Source of the DNA: Mageeibacillus sp. UBA5734
GTDB taxonomy: Bacteria; Bacillota; Clostridia; Saccharofermentanales; UBA5734
Direction of reading: 5' to 3'
DNA length: 32,147 nt
NCBI GenBank assembly: GCA_002419365.1
Contig: DIGA01000076.1
Location: 1 to 32,147 of the forward strand
Positions 22,833 through 29,805 of this stretch are shown here, one piece after another. The stretch's first letter is position 1; each line of letters starts with the position of its first letter. The translations under genes were made by a program, and so were the position numbers. The notes below the pieces were generated by a model, which ran no database searches, was not told where the DNA came from, and saw nothing but the letters and a program-made list of their open reading frames with translations.

Positions 22833-23891
22833 TTACAGGATCGAACGGAACGGCACGTTCGGTTCGTCTGTGAAGGCATCTTCGAAGCCGCGGCGATAGT
22901 GGTACTGGATCTTGTCCTTGTCCTGGGGATAGGTGAACATGCCGCCGACATCCCAGATAAAGGGCTTGAATTCGTACTGCAGGACGTGTTTCTTGTAGTT
23001 GTAGAGCATCAGGATTTCCAGCGGGTCAGCCTTGAAGTTGGTCCAGACGTCGTAATGGAAAGGGATGACGACCTTGGTGTTCAGAGCTTCGGCCATGCGC
23101 AGGATGTCGATCGAGGTCATCTTGTCCTGGTTGCCAACCGGGTTTTCGCCGTAGGAGCCAAGAGCAACATCGATCTGGTGGTCCTTGCCGTGCTTGGCAT
23201 AGTAGACGGAATAATGAGAATCGCCACTGTGGTAGATGTTGCCAGCCGGCGTCTTGATCAGGTAGTTGACGGCCTTCTCGTCCATATCGGTCGGGCAGAT
23301 GCCGCGGATGTCCTGGTCAGCGGTGACCAGGCAGGTGCGGTCAAATGAGTCGAGGGCCACGATCTCGGTGTCCTTGACTTTGATCACATCGCCGGGTTTG
23401 ACGACACGGCAGCGCTCAGCAGGTACACCATAGCTCAACCAGCGGTTGACACTCTCCTGAGGGCCGATGAACGGCACGTCCGCAGCGCAGTTTTTCATCA
23501 CGGCTGCAGCGAAGAAGGGATCGATATGGTCGTTGTGGTAGTGGGTCGAGAGCACGGCATCGACGGTGGTGACGGCGAACGGATCATAGACGATCGGGGC
23601 GGCGCGCAGGTTCGGCTGGGTCAGGCGACCGCCGGTCATGTTGCGCATCTGGTGGAATTTCTCCATTTCCTTGGTTTTCTTGGAACGTTTGCCGTTACCA
23701 AACCAGAGGTCAATGGCGATGTTGGTGTTGTTTTCGGTCTTGACCCAGATGCCGGTGCAGCCGATCCACCACATTTTGAAGCTGCCGGGTTCGACTACTT
23801 CTGCATCGATCTCTTCATTGAGCCAGGTGCCCCATTCCGGGAATGCACCCAGGATCCATTTTTCGCGGTTCAGTTCATCAATTTTGCTCAT
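22833..23891 (-). CDS. ulaG: L-ascorbate-6-phosphate lactonase UlaG
   Basis: The product has 352 residues, close to the 354 of the E. coli enzyme. It is a metallo-beta-lactamase-fold hydrolase with the metal motif H117-Y-H119-N-D121-H122 (STHYHNDHID) and later metal ligands in IYHSGDSHYS and VIPFHYDVW. The start WILGAFPEWGTWLNEEI and WWIGCTGIWVKT are characteristic of UlaG. It opens the lactone ring of L-ascorbate 6-phosphate to 3-keto-L-gulonate 6-phosphate in the cytoplasm. AGGAGG lies 4 bases from the ATG. This gene is the strongest single argument that the operon is for ascorbate. Confidence 0.94.
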   Translation of the reverse strand: MSKIDELNREKWILGAFPEWGTWLNEEIDAEVVEPGSFKMWWIGCTGIWVKTENNTNIAIDLWFGNGKRSKKTKEMEKFHQMRNMTGGRLTQPNLRAAPIVYDPFAVTTVDAVLSTHYHNDHIDPFFAAAVMKNCAADVPFIGPQESVNRWLSYGVPAERCRVVKPGDVIKVKDTEIVALDSFDRTCLVTADQDIRGICPTDMDEKAVNYLIKTPAGNIYHSGDSHYSVYYAKHGKDHQIDVALGSYGENPVGNQDKMTSIDILRMAEALNTKVVIPFHYDVWTNFKADPLEILMLYNYKKHVLQYEFKPFIWDVGGMFTYPQDKDKIQYHYRRGFEDAFTDEPNVPFRSIL

Positions 23892-23927
23892 AAAGCCTCC
23901 TAGTGGCGGTTTTCTGCCTGGGAAAGT

Positions 23928-24803
23928 TTATTGGATGGTTTGGTTTACAAAAAAGGGACGCAGGAATGCGGCATTGCTACTCAGCACAGCCTGCCAGTCG
24001 GGTTCGCCGACATGCCAGAACTCAGCGGTGAAGCGGTGGACGCCCATGTCCTGCAGTTTCGGCACCAGATGGCGAAAATCTGTGTGGCCAGTGCCGTAGG
24101 GGATCTCCCGGTAATGGCCGGGAATGGTTTCTTTCAAATGGGCCGCGCAGATATGGCCTCGGCCTGTGTCCAGATCGTCCGGTACAGACCGGCCATAGAT
24201 CAACGATGCGTTGGTCAGGTTGCCAATGTCTGGATAGACTTGGAGATACGGTGAATCGATCGCGTCGACATAGGCCATGGCCTTGCCAACCGTATCCATG
24301 AAGGGCGTCTCCATCGTCTCAAAACCCAGGATAATCCCTTCCCTGCTGGCCAGATCAACACTCTGTTGCAAGCCCTCGGCAAACCAGGCACGGGTCTGGT
24401 CGGTCGACGGATCGTAATAAGTATCGTAGCCGGCCAGCTGGATAATCCGGATACCCAGGTCAGCAGCCAGATCAATGGCACGGGCCATGATTGCCAGACT
24501 TTCACGGCGAATGGCTTCATCCGGGCTTCCCAGCGGATATTTGCGGTGACCCGACAGGCACATGGTCTCGATCCGGACACCGGCCAAATCCATCTCCTGG
24601 CGCAATTGGCTCCGTTCGAGCGCCGGCCAGTCCAGGCGAGCCAGTTTTTCTGCTGTCTCATCGATGCTGATCTCGACAAAATCGTAACCTGCCTGGCGCG
24701 CGGCAGCGAGCTTGGCTGGCCAGGTCAGATGATTGGGCATGGCCTTTTCATACAGTCCCAGCTTGGCTGAGGCCAGAATCTTGACACGATGCGAGGGTGA
24801 CAT
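23928..24803 (-). CDS. ulaE: L-xylulose/L-ribulose-5-phosphate 3-epimerase UlaE
   Basis: The product has 291 residues from the ATG at 24803; GTG at 24812 is possible and would overlap the HPr gene by 8 bases. It has the TIM-barrel fold of xylose-isomerase-like epimerases with UlaE marks: LGLYEKAMPNHLTW, FVEISIDET, MCLSGHRKYPLGS, RIIQLAGYDTYYD, LGFETMETPFMDT with the catalytic Glu, YPDIGNLTN, and HLKETIPGHYREIPYGTGH. It turns L-xylulose 5-phosphate into L-ribulose 5-phosphate, between the decarboxylase UlaD (absent here) and UlaF. The gene follows HPr at essentially no distance, pointing to coupled translation, and precedes ulaG by 36 bases. Confidence 0.92.
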   Translation of the reverse strand: MSPSHRVKILASAKLGLYEKAMPNHLTWPAKLAAARQAGYDFVEISIDETAEKLARLDWPALERSQLRQEMDLAGVRIETMCLSGHRKYPLGSPDEAIRRESLAIMARAIDLAADLGIRIIQLAGYDTYYDPSTDQTRAWFAEGLQQSVDLASREGIILGFETMETPFMDTVGKAMAYVDAIDSPYLQVYPDIGNLTNASLIYGRSVPDDLDTGRGHICAAHLKETIPGHYREIPYGTGHTDFRHLVPKLQDMGVHRFTAEFWHVGEPDWQAVLSSNAAFLRPFFVNQTIQ

Positions 24804-24804
24804 G

Positions 24805-25068
24805 TCATTCACCCAGGCCGGAGTCGATCGCTTCGACGAGGGCTGTCATGGCTTGCGCTTCGTCTGGTCCGTTACAAGACAAGTCAATGGATTGACCACA
24901 TTTGGCACCAGCGCTCATGACCATCAGGATCGACTTGGCATTAAAGGACTTGCTGTCCTTGGCAAAAGTGACATTGCTTTTAAACTGGGTCGCAATCTGG
25001 ACGAAATTCTTGGCAGGACGAGCATGCAGGCCGAGCGGATTCTTGATGGTGACAGACTGTGTGATCAT
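24805..25068 (-). CDS. HPr-type phosphocarrier encoded inside the ula operon
   Basis: The product has 87 residues from the ATG at 25068 (GGAG 6 bases upstream). It is a complete HPr: His15 in LGLHARPA is the residue phosphorylated by enzyme I, and Ser46 in FNAKSILMVMSAGA is the residue used by HPr kinase in Firmicutes. It would pass phosphate from enzyme I to the operon's IIA protein. A general HPr gene normally stands elsewhere with ptsI, so this is probably a dedicated paralogue. Keeping Ser46 means it could also respond to carbon catabolite control. It lies between the mini membrane protein and ulaE. Confidence 0.9.
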   Translation of the reverse strand: MITQSVTIKNPLGLHARPAKNFVQIATQFKSNVTFAKDSKSFNAKSILMVMSAGAKCGQSIDLSCNGPDEAQAMTALVEAIDSGLGE

Positions 25069-25122
25069 GAAAAACTCCAATTCAAATTCGTATTCATAAT
25101 GGGCAAATTCACTTATTTGCCT

Positions 25123-25302
25123 TCATTTTTTTCGGTTGAGGGATTTCTGAACCAGACTTGTGATCAGCCCGATCACAAGTGCGGCGAGAATCAGGATAGG
25201 CTGGAATCGGAATTCCAAGTCCCGGATGGTCATCTGGTACAGGATCTGCACCAGGATCAGGGCGACATAGGCCCGGATGGAATGGATGAAAAAGCCAAAC
25301 AT
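25123..25302 (-). CDS. Small two-helix membrane protein in the ula operon
   Basis: A 59-codon reading frame fills most of what would otherwise be a 228-base gap between the IIB and HPr genes. It starts with ATG 6 bases after the IIB stop and ends with TGA at 25123. The peptide begins MFGFFIHSIRAYVALILVQI and ends in LVQKSLNRKK. Two hydrophobic stretches (about residues 11-24 and 36-51) are joined by a charged loop (MTIRDLEFRFQ), and the tail is basic, so both ends should face the cytoplasm. The ribosome binding site is weak (GAGCGG), in line with translational coupling. No family is recognised. A partner of the IIC permease is a reasonable guess. Confidence 0.65.
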   Translation of the reverse strand: MFGFFIHSIRAYVALILVQILYQMTIRDLEFRFQPILILAALVIGLITSLVQKSLNRKK

Positions 25303-25308
25303 GGCCGC

Positions 25309-25602
25309 TCAGGCTTTGTTGACGATCTGGTCGACAACCTTGGCTTCCATTTCCTTCTCATCGAGCAGATTTTTCAGGCCGATGATGATGACACCTTTTT
25401 CTGCTGCTGAAGAAAAATTGTTTTTGAGGGCTTCGGAACAGAAGACAACGTTGTATTGGCTGGCGAGGGATTTGGCTTCGCTGATGCTGGAATGGTGGAT
25501 TTCCACCGGGATACCCAGTTTTTTGAAGACTTTTTCGATTTTCATCTTGATGATCTGGCTGGAGCCCATGCCACTGCCGCAGGCTGCGATAACTTTCAAC
25601 AT
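25309..25602 (-). CDS. ulaB: PTS ascorbate-type IIB component (UlaB)
   Basis: The product has 97 residues with the lactose/cellobiose-like IIB fold. The phosphorylated Cys8 stands in the loop ACGSGMGSSQIIKMKIEKV, followed by the helix, VEIHHSSISEAKSLASQYNVVFCS and VIIIGLKNLLD, all usual for the ascorbate/galactitol IIB group. It receives phosphate from IIA and gives it to the sugar as IIC moves it through the membrane. The gene is separated from IIC by 121 bases that hold a very stable stem-loop, an unusual feature between partner genes. Confidence 0.9.
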   Translation of the reverse strand: MLKVIAACGSGMGSSQIIKMKIEKVFKKLGIPVEIHHSSISEAKSLASQYNVVFCSEALKNNFSSAAEKGVIIIGLKNLLDEKEMEAKVVDQIVNKA

Positions 25603-25628
25603 GGAAGTACCTTCTTTCTTGGGGGGGT

Positions 25629-25676
25629 GGGAGCAGGCGGGTAGCCTTGAGGAGGCGTCTGGGCCCGCCTGCTCCC
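25629..25676 (-). other. Strong intercistronic stem-loop between IIC and IIB genes
   Basis: GGGAGCAGGCGGG (25629-25641) and CCCGCCTGCTCCC (25664-25676) are perfect 13-bp arms around a 22-base loop. There is no T-run after it on the minus strand, and genes of the same operon follow, so it is not a normal terminator. It probably protects or separates parts of the mRNA so that IIC and the downstream genes are made in different amounts. Confidence 0.6.
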
Positions 25677-25723
25677 TCTTTGTTGGTATGCTTCTGGTAT
25701 AGATAGTTTAACAGAGAATCAGA

Positions 25724-27202
25724 TCAGGCTGCATCGTATGGTTTGGCATTTTCAAAGTCTTCGGCAACCTTGAAATAGTTCTCGCGGCGGTATTTGCCTT
25801 TGTAGTACTGCAGCTGCGGGATCGCCAACATGGCAATGATAACCAGCGCGACACCGACGTATTGCAGGTTCTTGATGACAAAACCGAAGACTGGCCAGAG
25901 GGTATCCCAGTCAAAGTTGCCGTGCCAGCCGCCGTACTGGGCGAGCTGGAAGTAAGCTGCGGCAAAAGCACCACCGATGACCTGCAGGAGGCCGGACAGG
26001 AACGGGATCAGCATGGCTGCCTTGAGACCGCCTTTTTTGTTGGCAAAGACAGCGAAGGTCGCATTGTCAAAGAAGACCGGCACGAATCCAGTGATGATCA
26101 GGACCGGGCTCTTGAAGACAATCAGGCCCATGATGGCGATGAACTGGCCGATGGCACCGAAGAGGAAGCCAATGGTAATGGCATTGGGATGGCCAAAGCC
26201 ATAAGTTGCGGCGCAGTCGACGGCTGGCAGAGAGCCGGGGAGCAATTTCTGGGAGATGCCCTGGAAGGATTCGTGCAGTTCGGAGACGAACATGCGGACA
26301 CCCAGCTGCAGGATGCTGACGTAGACAGCGAAGAAGAGGGATTTTTCCAGGATGTAGAAGAAGAAGTTCTGGCTCTTGCCAAAGCTCGGATCGAGCTCGT
26401 GCATGTAGGGAGCGCCAAGAATGGCGATGATGATGCCAAAGAAGATGGTCATCAGGATTGAGGTGGCGACGACGTTTTCATTGAAGATGGACAGGAAACC
26501 AGGCAGCTTGAGATCTTCGATCTTCTTGCTCTGTTTGCCTTTGCTCATTTTGGTCGCCAGTTTGTCAGTCAGCCAGATGCCGAACATCTGCTGGTGACCG
26601 ACGGCGAAACCGCCACCTTCGGTGAGTTCCTGAGTGCTTTCAACCGACAAGTTGGAAAAGACAGCCCAGTAGGTGCCGGTCAACAGGCCCAGCATGATCA
26701 GGGTCGGGATCTGCTGCAGATTCGGGAAGGCGAAAAGAACCAGCCAGAGGGCAGTTGACGATTGCTGGACCATGATGTGGCCCGTGATGAAAACGGTACG
26801 GACCTTGGTGATTTTACGCAGAGCAACCAGAACCAGGTTCCAGATGAAAGCCAGGAGCAGGACCTGCATCATCATGGCAAAAGATTTGCCAGCGGCTTCA
26901 ACCGCTTTCTGGGCGGCTGCCTGGCCGAAATATGGATCGATGACGGCAGCATTGAGCTGGAAACGGCCGTTCAGGCCTGCCAGGATCGGGCGGAAGTTGT
27001 TGACCAGGCCACCCGCCGCAACATTGAGGATCATGTAGCCGACGGTCGCTTTGATAAAGCCGGCCAGGGCTTCATAGAACGGCTTTTTCAGCAGCAGGTA
27101 ACCGAGCAGGACAATGAAGCCGACGAAGAACGCAGGCTTGGTCAGGATGTTGTTCTGGAAGAACGCCCAAATACTGAGCAGGAATTGGGTAACGGCATCC
27201 AT
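25724..27202 (-). CDS. ulaA: PTS ascorbate transporter IIC component (UlaA)
   Basis: The product has 492 residues from the ATG at 27202, preceded by AAGGAGGT at 9 bases; an in-frame TTG one codon earlier is less likely. It is a polytopic membrane protein of the UlaA/SgaT family with about 11 helices. Typical segments are FFVGFIVLLGYLLLKKPFYEALAGFIKATVGYM at the N-terminus, GHIMVQQSS, and YGFGHPNAITIGFLFGAIGQ. It forms the channel that takes up L-ascorbate while IIB phosphorylates it. The length fits the E. coli protein (about 465) with a slightly longer C-terminal tail (KGKYRRENYFKVAEDFENAK). Confidence 0.93.
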   Translation of the reverse strand: MDAVTQFLLSIWAFFQNNILTKPAFFVGFIVLLGYLLLKKPFYEALAGFIKATVGYMILNVAAGGLVNNFRPILAGLNGRFQLNAAVIDPYFGQAAAQKAVEAAGKSFAMMMQVLLLAFIWNLVLVALRKITKVRTVFITGHIMVQQSSTALWLVLFAFPNLQQIPTLIMLGLLTGTYWAVFSNLSVESTQELTEGGGFAVGHQQMFGIWLTDKLATKMSKGKQSKKIEDLKLPGFLSIFNENVVATSILMTIFFGIIIAILGAPYMHELDPSFGKSQNFFFYILEKSLFFAVYVSILQLGVRMFVSELHESFQGISQKLLPGSLPAVDCAATYGFGHPNAITIGFLFGAIGQFIAIMGLIVFKSPVLIITGFVPVFFDNATFAVFANKKGGLKAAMLIPFLSGLLQVIGGAFAAAYFQLAQYGGWHGNFDWDTLWPVFGFVIKNLQYVGVALVIIAMLAIPQLQYYKGKYRRENYFKVAEDFENAKPYDAA

Positions 27203-27297
27203 CAAAAAAGTACCTCCTTGTGGTATGTAGTTCTATTCAAGACAACCCGTCAGCTGTACCGGTTTGTCGATGAACCTGGATTATGTGGATGGCTGAG

Positions 27298-27325
27298 TCG
27301 ATCCGGGAAAGCAGGATCGGATCGA
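27298..27325 (-). other. Stem-loop between IIA and IIC genes
   Basis: TCGATCCG (27298-27305) and CGGATCGA (27318-27325) form a perfect 8-bp stem with a 12-base loop, in the 156-base gap between the first two genes of the operon. No T-run follows. It may be a partial attenuator or a processing site. Confidence 0.4.
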
Positions 27326-27358
27326 TTCAGGGATAGGCAGTTGGCCGGGCGGCCTTGT

Positions 27359-27793
27359 TCAGGGCAGTGTGGCCAGATCTTCGGGACAGGTGGCCGCGAG
27401 CATGACTGCAACCTGGTCAGAATCAGAGACGGCTTCGACCATGGCCTGGAGATTTTTCAGGTGGTCGTCGTTATTGATTGAAGCCAGAACGAAAAAGAGG
27501 CGGGCGTCTTGTTCCGGGTCCTCGCTGAAATGGACTGGCCGGGCTGTGCGCATGAAACTGATCGCTGTTTCGTTGACACCGAGACCTTGCTGAGCATGGG
27601 GAATGCAGATATCCGGTGCAATGACAATGTATGGGCCATACTCAGTCACATTACGGATGATGGCTGCAACATACTCAGGGGTGATCGCACCCTGGCTGAG
27701 CAGCGGCTGGCATGAAGCCTCGACAGCTTCCTGCCAAGTGTCAAATCCATCATGAAAACAGAAACGGTTCTTTTCGATCAATTCTTTGAACAT
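27359..27793 (-). CDS. ulaC: PTS IIA component (UlaC type)
   Basis: The product has 144 residues of the fructose/mannitol IIA fold. The phosphorylated His66 is in the motif IVIAPDICIPHAQQG, followed by VNETAISFMRTARPVHF and LFFVLASINNDDHLKNLQAM, both usual for the ascorbate IIA group. It takes phosphate from HPr and passes it to Cys8 of IIB in the cytoplasm. It is the first gene of the operon. AAGGAG lies 6 bases before the ATG, and a promoter with -10 TATAAT lies about 50 bases upstream. Confidence 0.9.
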   Translation of the reverse strand: MFKELIEKNRFCFHDGFDTWQEAVEASCQPLLSQGAITPEYVAAIIRNVTEYGPYIVIAPDICIPHAQQGLGVNETAISFMRTARPVHFSEDPEQDARLFFVLASINNDDHLKNLQAMVEAVSDSDQVAVMLAATCPEDLATLP

Positions 27794-27841
27794 GGTTGAC
27801 TCCTTGGAATTTAAATGAGCGACAGTCCGGGGATCAGATTC

Positions 27842-27871
27842 ATTATACGATCAATTCGATCAAATCGTCAG
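27842..27871 (-). promoter_or_regulatory. Promoter of the ula operon
   Basis: On the minus strand CTGACG (27871-27866) and TATAAT (27847-27842) are separated by 18 bases. Transcription would begin near 27835, giving a leader of about 41 bases before the first ATG at 27793. Confidence 0.55.
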
Positions 27872-28057
27872 GTTTTACGTTTCTTATATGTCTTATTCTA
27901 CACTTCAAACTGACAATATCAACAAGTTTTGCCTGAAATTTTGCAAATTTTACGCATTGTTGCAGAAGACTACTTCATATATGTCTTACATGCACATAAA
28001 ATATTCATATATGTTCTTATACGATGGTTTTGATGCAATATTTTCATAATTTTAGGA

Positions 28058-28086
28058 TTGATTTTCAAATTAACATGCAATAAAAT
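28058..28086 (+). promoter_or_regulatory. Promoter of the regulator genes
   Basis: TTGATT (28058-28063) and TAAAAT (28081-28086) are spaced by the ideal 17 bases. Transcription would start near 28093, inside the fourth operator-like site, so the regulators could repress themselves. Confidence 0.6.
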
Positions 28087-28130
28087 GATTTATAAGAACA
28101 TTTGATCATCGATATCGTTCAGAGGCATGC

Positions 28131-28961
28131 ATGAAAAACAGCAAAGCCATTGTCCAAAAACGTCAGCAAGCCATTCTCCAGATCCTGCAAGACAGAAACC
28201 ATGTCTCAACCGAGGATCTGGCTTGCGAACTGAGCGTTTCAAACCTGACCATCCGGCGCGATCTGCAGGAATTGTCAGGACAGGGATTTGTCCGGATTGT
28301 CCGTGGCGGCGCCAACCTGGTCAATGGCACATTGTATGACGACCCTTCTTCGGATTCAGAAGCTTTGTCTGAGTCCCACAAAAAGGCCATCGCGCAGCAT
28401 GCGGCTTCCCTGATCAACGATGGTGATACCATCCTGATCAATTCCAGCACCACAGCCATCCAGATCCTGCCATACATCACCGATAAGAAAGTCATTGTAG
28501 TCACCAACAACGGTCTGGCCTTGTCCATGGATCTCGCCCCAGGCATCGAGCTGATTTTTACTGGCGGCGAAGTCCGTGGCAACAAAAAATCCATGGTTGG
28601 CGAAATGGCCGTCAACAATCTGTCCCGCATCCGAGCCAGTAAAGCCTTCATCGGTGTCAGCGGCATCAGTGCGCGAGGTGGCATTTTCACCAGTGTCCTG
28701 CAGGAGACGGCCATCAATGAATTGATGATCCGGCGCTCAACCCAATGCATCATTCTGGCAGCCGGTTCCAAGATCGGCCAGCAGAACAACTTTCAGATCG
28801 GCTCGGCCAGAGATGCATCCGTTCTCGTCACCGATGATTCGGCCGAGCCATCTGCGATTTACCAGCTGCAGGAGCTGGGTATCCAGGTCCATCAAGTGAG
28901 CGTTCAACCAGAAGAAGAGACAGACGGCACAAATCGCAATGTTCGCGAGGCAAACAGATGA
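28131..28961 (+). CDS. DeoR-type regulator 1 (candidate UlaR)
   Basis: The product has 276 residues. The N-terminal winged helix (KRQQAILQILQDRNHVSTEDLACELSVSNLTIRRDLQELSGQGFVRIVRGGANL) is the classic DeoR helix-turn-helix at about residues 26-46. The C-terminal sugar-phosphate sensor has TILINSSTTAIQILPYI, VIVVTNNGLAL, LIFTGGEVRGNKKSMVGEMA and AFIGVSGISARGGIFT. The family represses sugar genes until a phosphorylated sugar binds, as UlaR does with L-ascorbate 6-phosphate. Divergence from the operon makes it the first candidate for its regulator. AGAGG lies 5 bases before the ATG. Its stop overlaps the next regulator's start in ATGA. Confidence 0.88.
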   Translation: MKNSKAIVQKRQQAILQILQDRNHVSTEDLACELSVSNLTIRRDLQELSGQGFVRIVRGGANLVNGTLYDDPSSDSEALSESHKKAIAQHAASLINDGDTILINSSTTAIQILPYITDKKVIVVTNNGLALSMDLAPGIELIFTGGEVRGNKKSMVGEMAVNNLSRIRASKAFIGVSGISARGGIFTSVLQETAINELMIRRSTQCIILAAGSKIGQQNNFQIGSARDASVLVTDDSAEPSAIYQLQELGIQVHQVSVQPEEETDGTNRNVREANR

Positions 28962-29749
28962 AAAACAGCAAGAGTGTCATCCAGAAACGGCAAGATAAAA
29001 TCATGAACCATCTGGCTCAGTACCAGTCGGCCGAAGTTGTAACCCTGGCCAAATGGCTTAAAACATCAGAAATTACGGTCCGGCGCGACCTCGACCAGAT
29101 GGCTCGCAAAGGTCTGGTCGAACGGTTTTTCGGCGGCGTCCGCCTGCTCAGCCACGTGCCTGAGCAGAACGCACCTGAGCCGTTGTCCAGTGATCTCGAC
29201 CTCGTCAAAGACGAAATCGTCCGGGCTGCCGCGCAGATGATCGAGGACAAGGACGTGGTTTTTATCAACTCCAGCTCCACCGCCATGCGCATCGTGCCCT
29301 ATTTAAAAGACAAGAGCGTGGTCATTGTGACCAACAACGCTAAACTGATCCAGTTGCCCCACGATCGCGCGGTCGAAGTCATCCTCACCGGCGGAGAAGT
29401 CTATGGCAACAAACAGTCGCTGATCGGAGAATTTGCCTTGAACACATTATCCAAGATCAAAGCGACCAAATGCGTCATCGGCGTATCCGGCATCAGTGTC
29501 AAAGGTGGCATCACCACCGAGGTCCTGCCCGAGACAGCCATCAACCAGATGATGCTAAAGCGCTGCAACGGGAGTAAAATCGTCGTCACTGACGGGAGTA
29601 AAATCGGTCGCGAACGCAATTTTCTCAGCGGCAACCTCAGTGATATCACCCACCTGGTCACAGATGACTCAGCTGACCCGGACGAACTCGAACGGTTCCG
29701 GGCCAAAGGCTTGAAGATTACCCTTGTCTCTGCCCACCCTTCCGCCTGA
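28958..29749 (+). CDS. DeoR-type regulator 2 (paralogue in tandem)
   Basis: The product has 263 residues and overlaps the first regulator by 4 bases (ATGA), so translation should be coupled. It opens with nearly the same residues (MKNSKSVIQKRQ) and keeps the same domains: helix-turn-helix VVTLAKWLKTSEITVRRDL with VERFFGGVRLL, and a sensor with VFINSSSTAMRIVPYL, VEVILTGGEVYGNKQSLIGE and CVIGVSGISVKGGITTEVL. The two differ most in the recognition helix and in the strands after GVSGIS, which would allow different DNA or ligand preferences. A heteromer of the two or a division between operator sites is possible. Such an overlapping pair at one ula locus is uncommon as far as known. Confidence 0.87.
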   Translation: MKNSKSVIQKRQDKIMNHLAQYQSAEVVTLAKWLKTSEITVRRDLDQMARKGLVERFFGGVRLLSHVPEQNAPEPLSSDLDLVKDEIVRAAAQMIEDKDVVFINSSSTAMRIVPYLKDKSVVIVTNNAKLIQLPHDRAVEVILTGGEVYGNKQSLIGEFALNTLSKIKATKCVIGVSGISVKGGITTEVLPETAINQMMLKRCNGSKIVVTDGSKIGRERNFLSGNLSDITHLVTDDSADPDELERFRAKGLKITLVSAHPSA

Positions 29750-29805
29750 AGAACAAACCGCCCTTGCTTTGCCAACCAGCAACCCAAATCAAACCCGGAG
29801 GTCCC

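Larger units (their letters stand above)
27794..28130. promoter_or_regulatory. Divergent ula control region with four repeated operator-like sites
   Basis: This 337-base AT-rich spacer separates the ula operon from its two regulators. A motif close to TCATATATGTTCTTA occurs at least four times: 27881-27895 (TTCTTATATGTCTTA), 27975-27988, 28005-28019 and, on the minus strand, 28091-28105. The second and third copies are exactly 30 bases apart, three helix turns. The first lies just upstream of the ulaC -35 box and the fourth covers the expected transcription start of the regulator gene. Such repeats fit DeoR-type repressors, which bind several sites and loop DNA; that they are the binding sites is inference. 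Confidence 0.65.
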
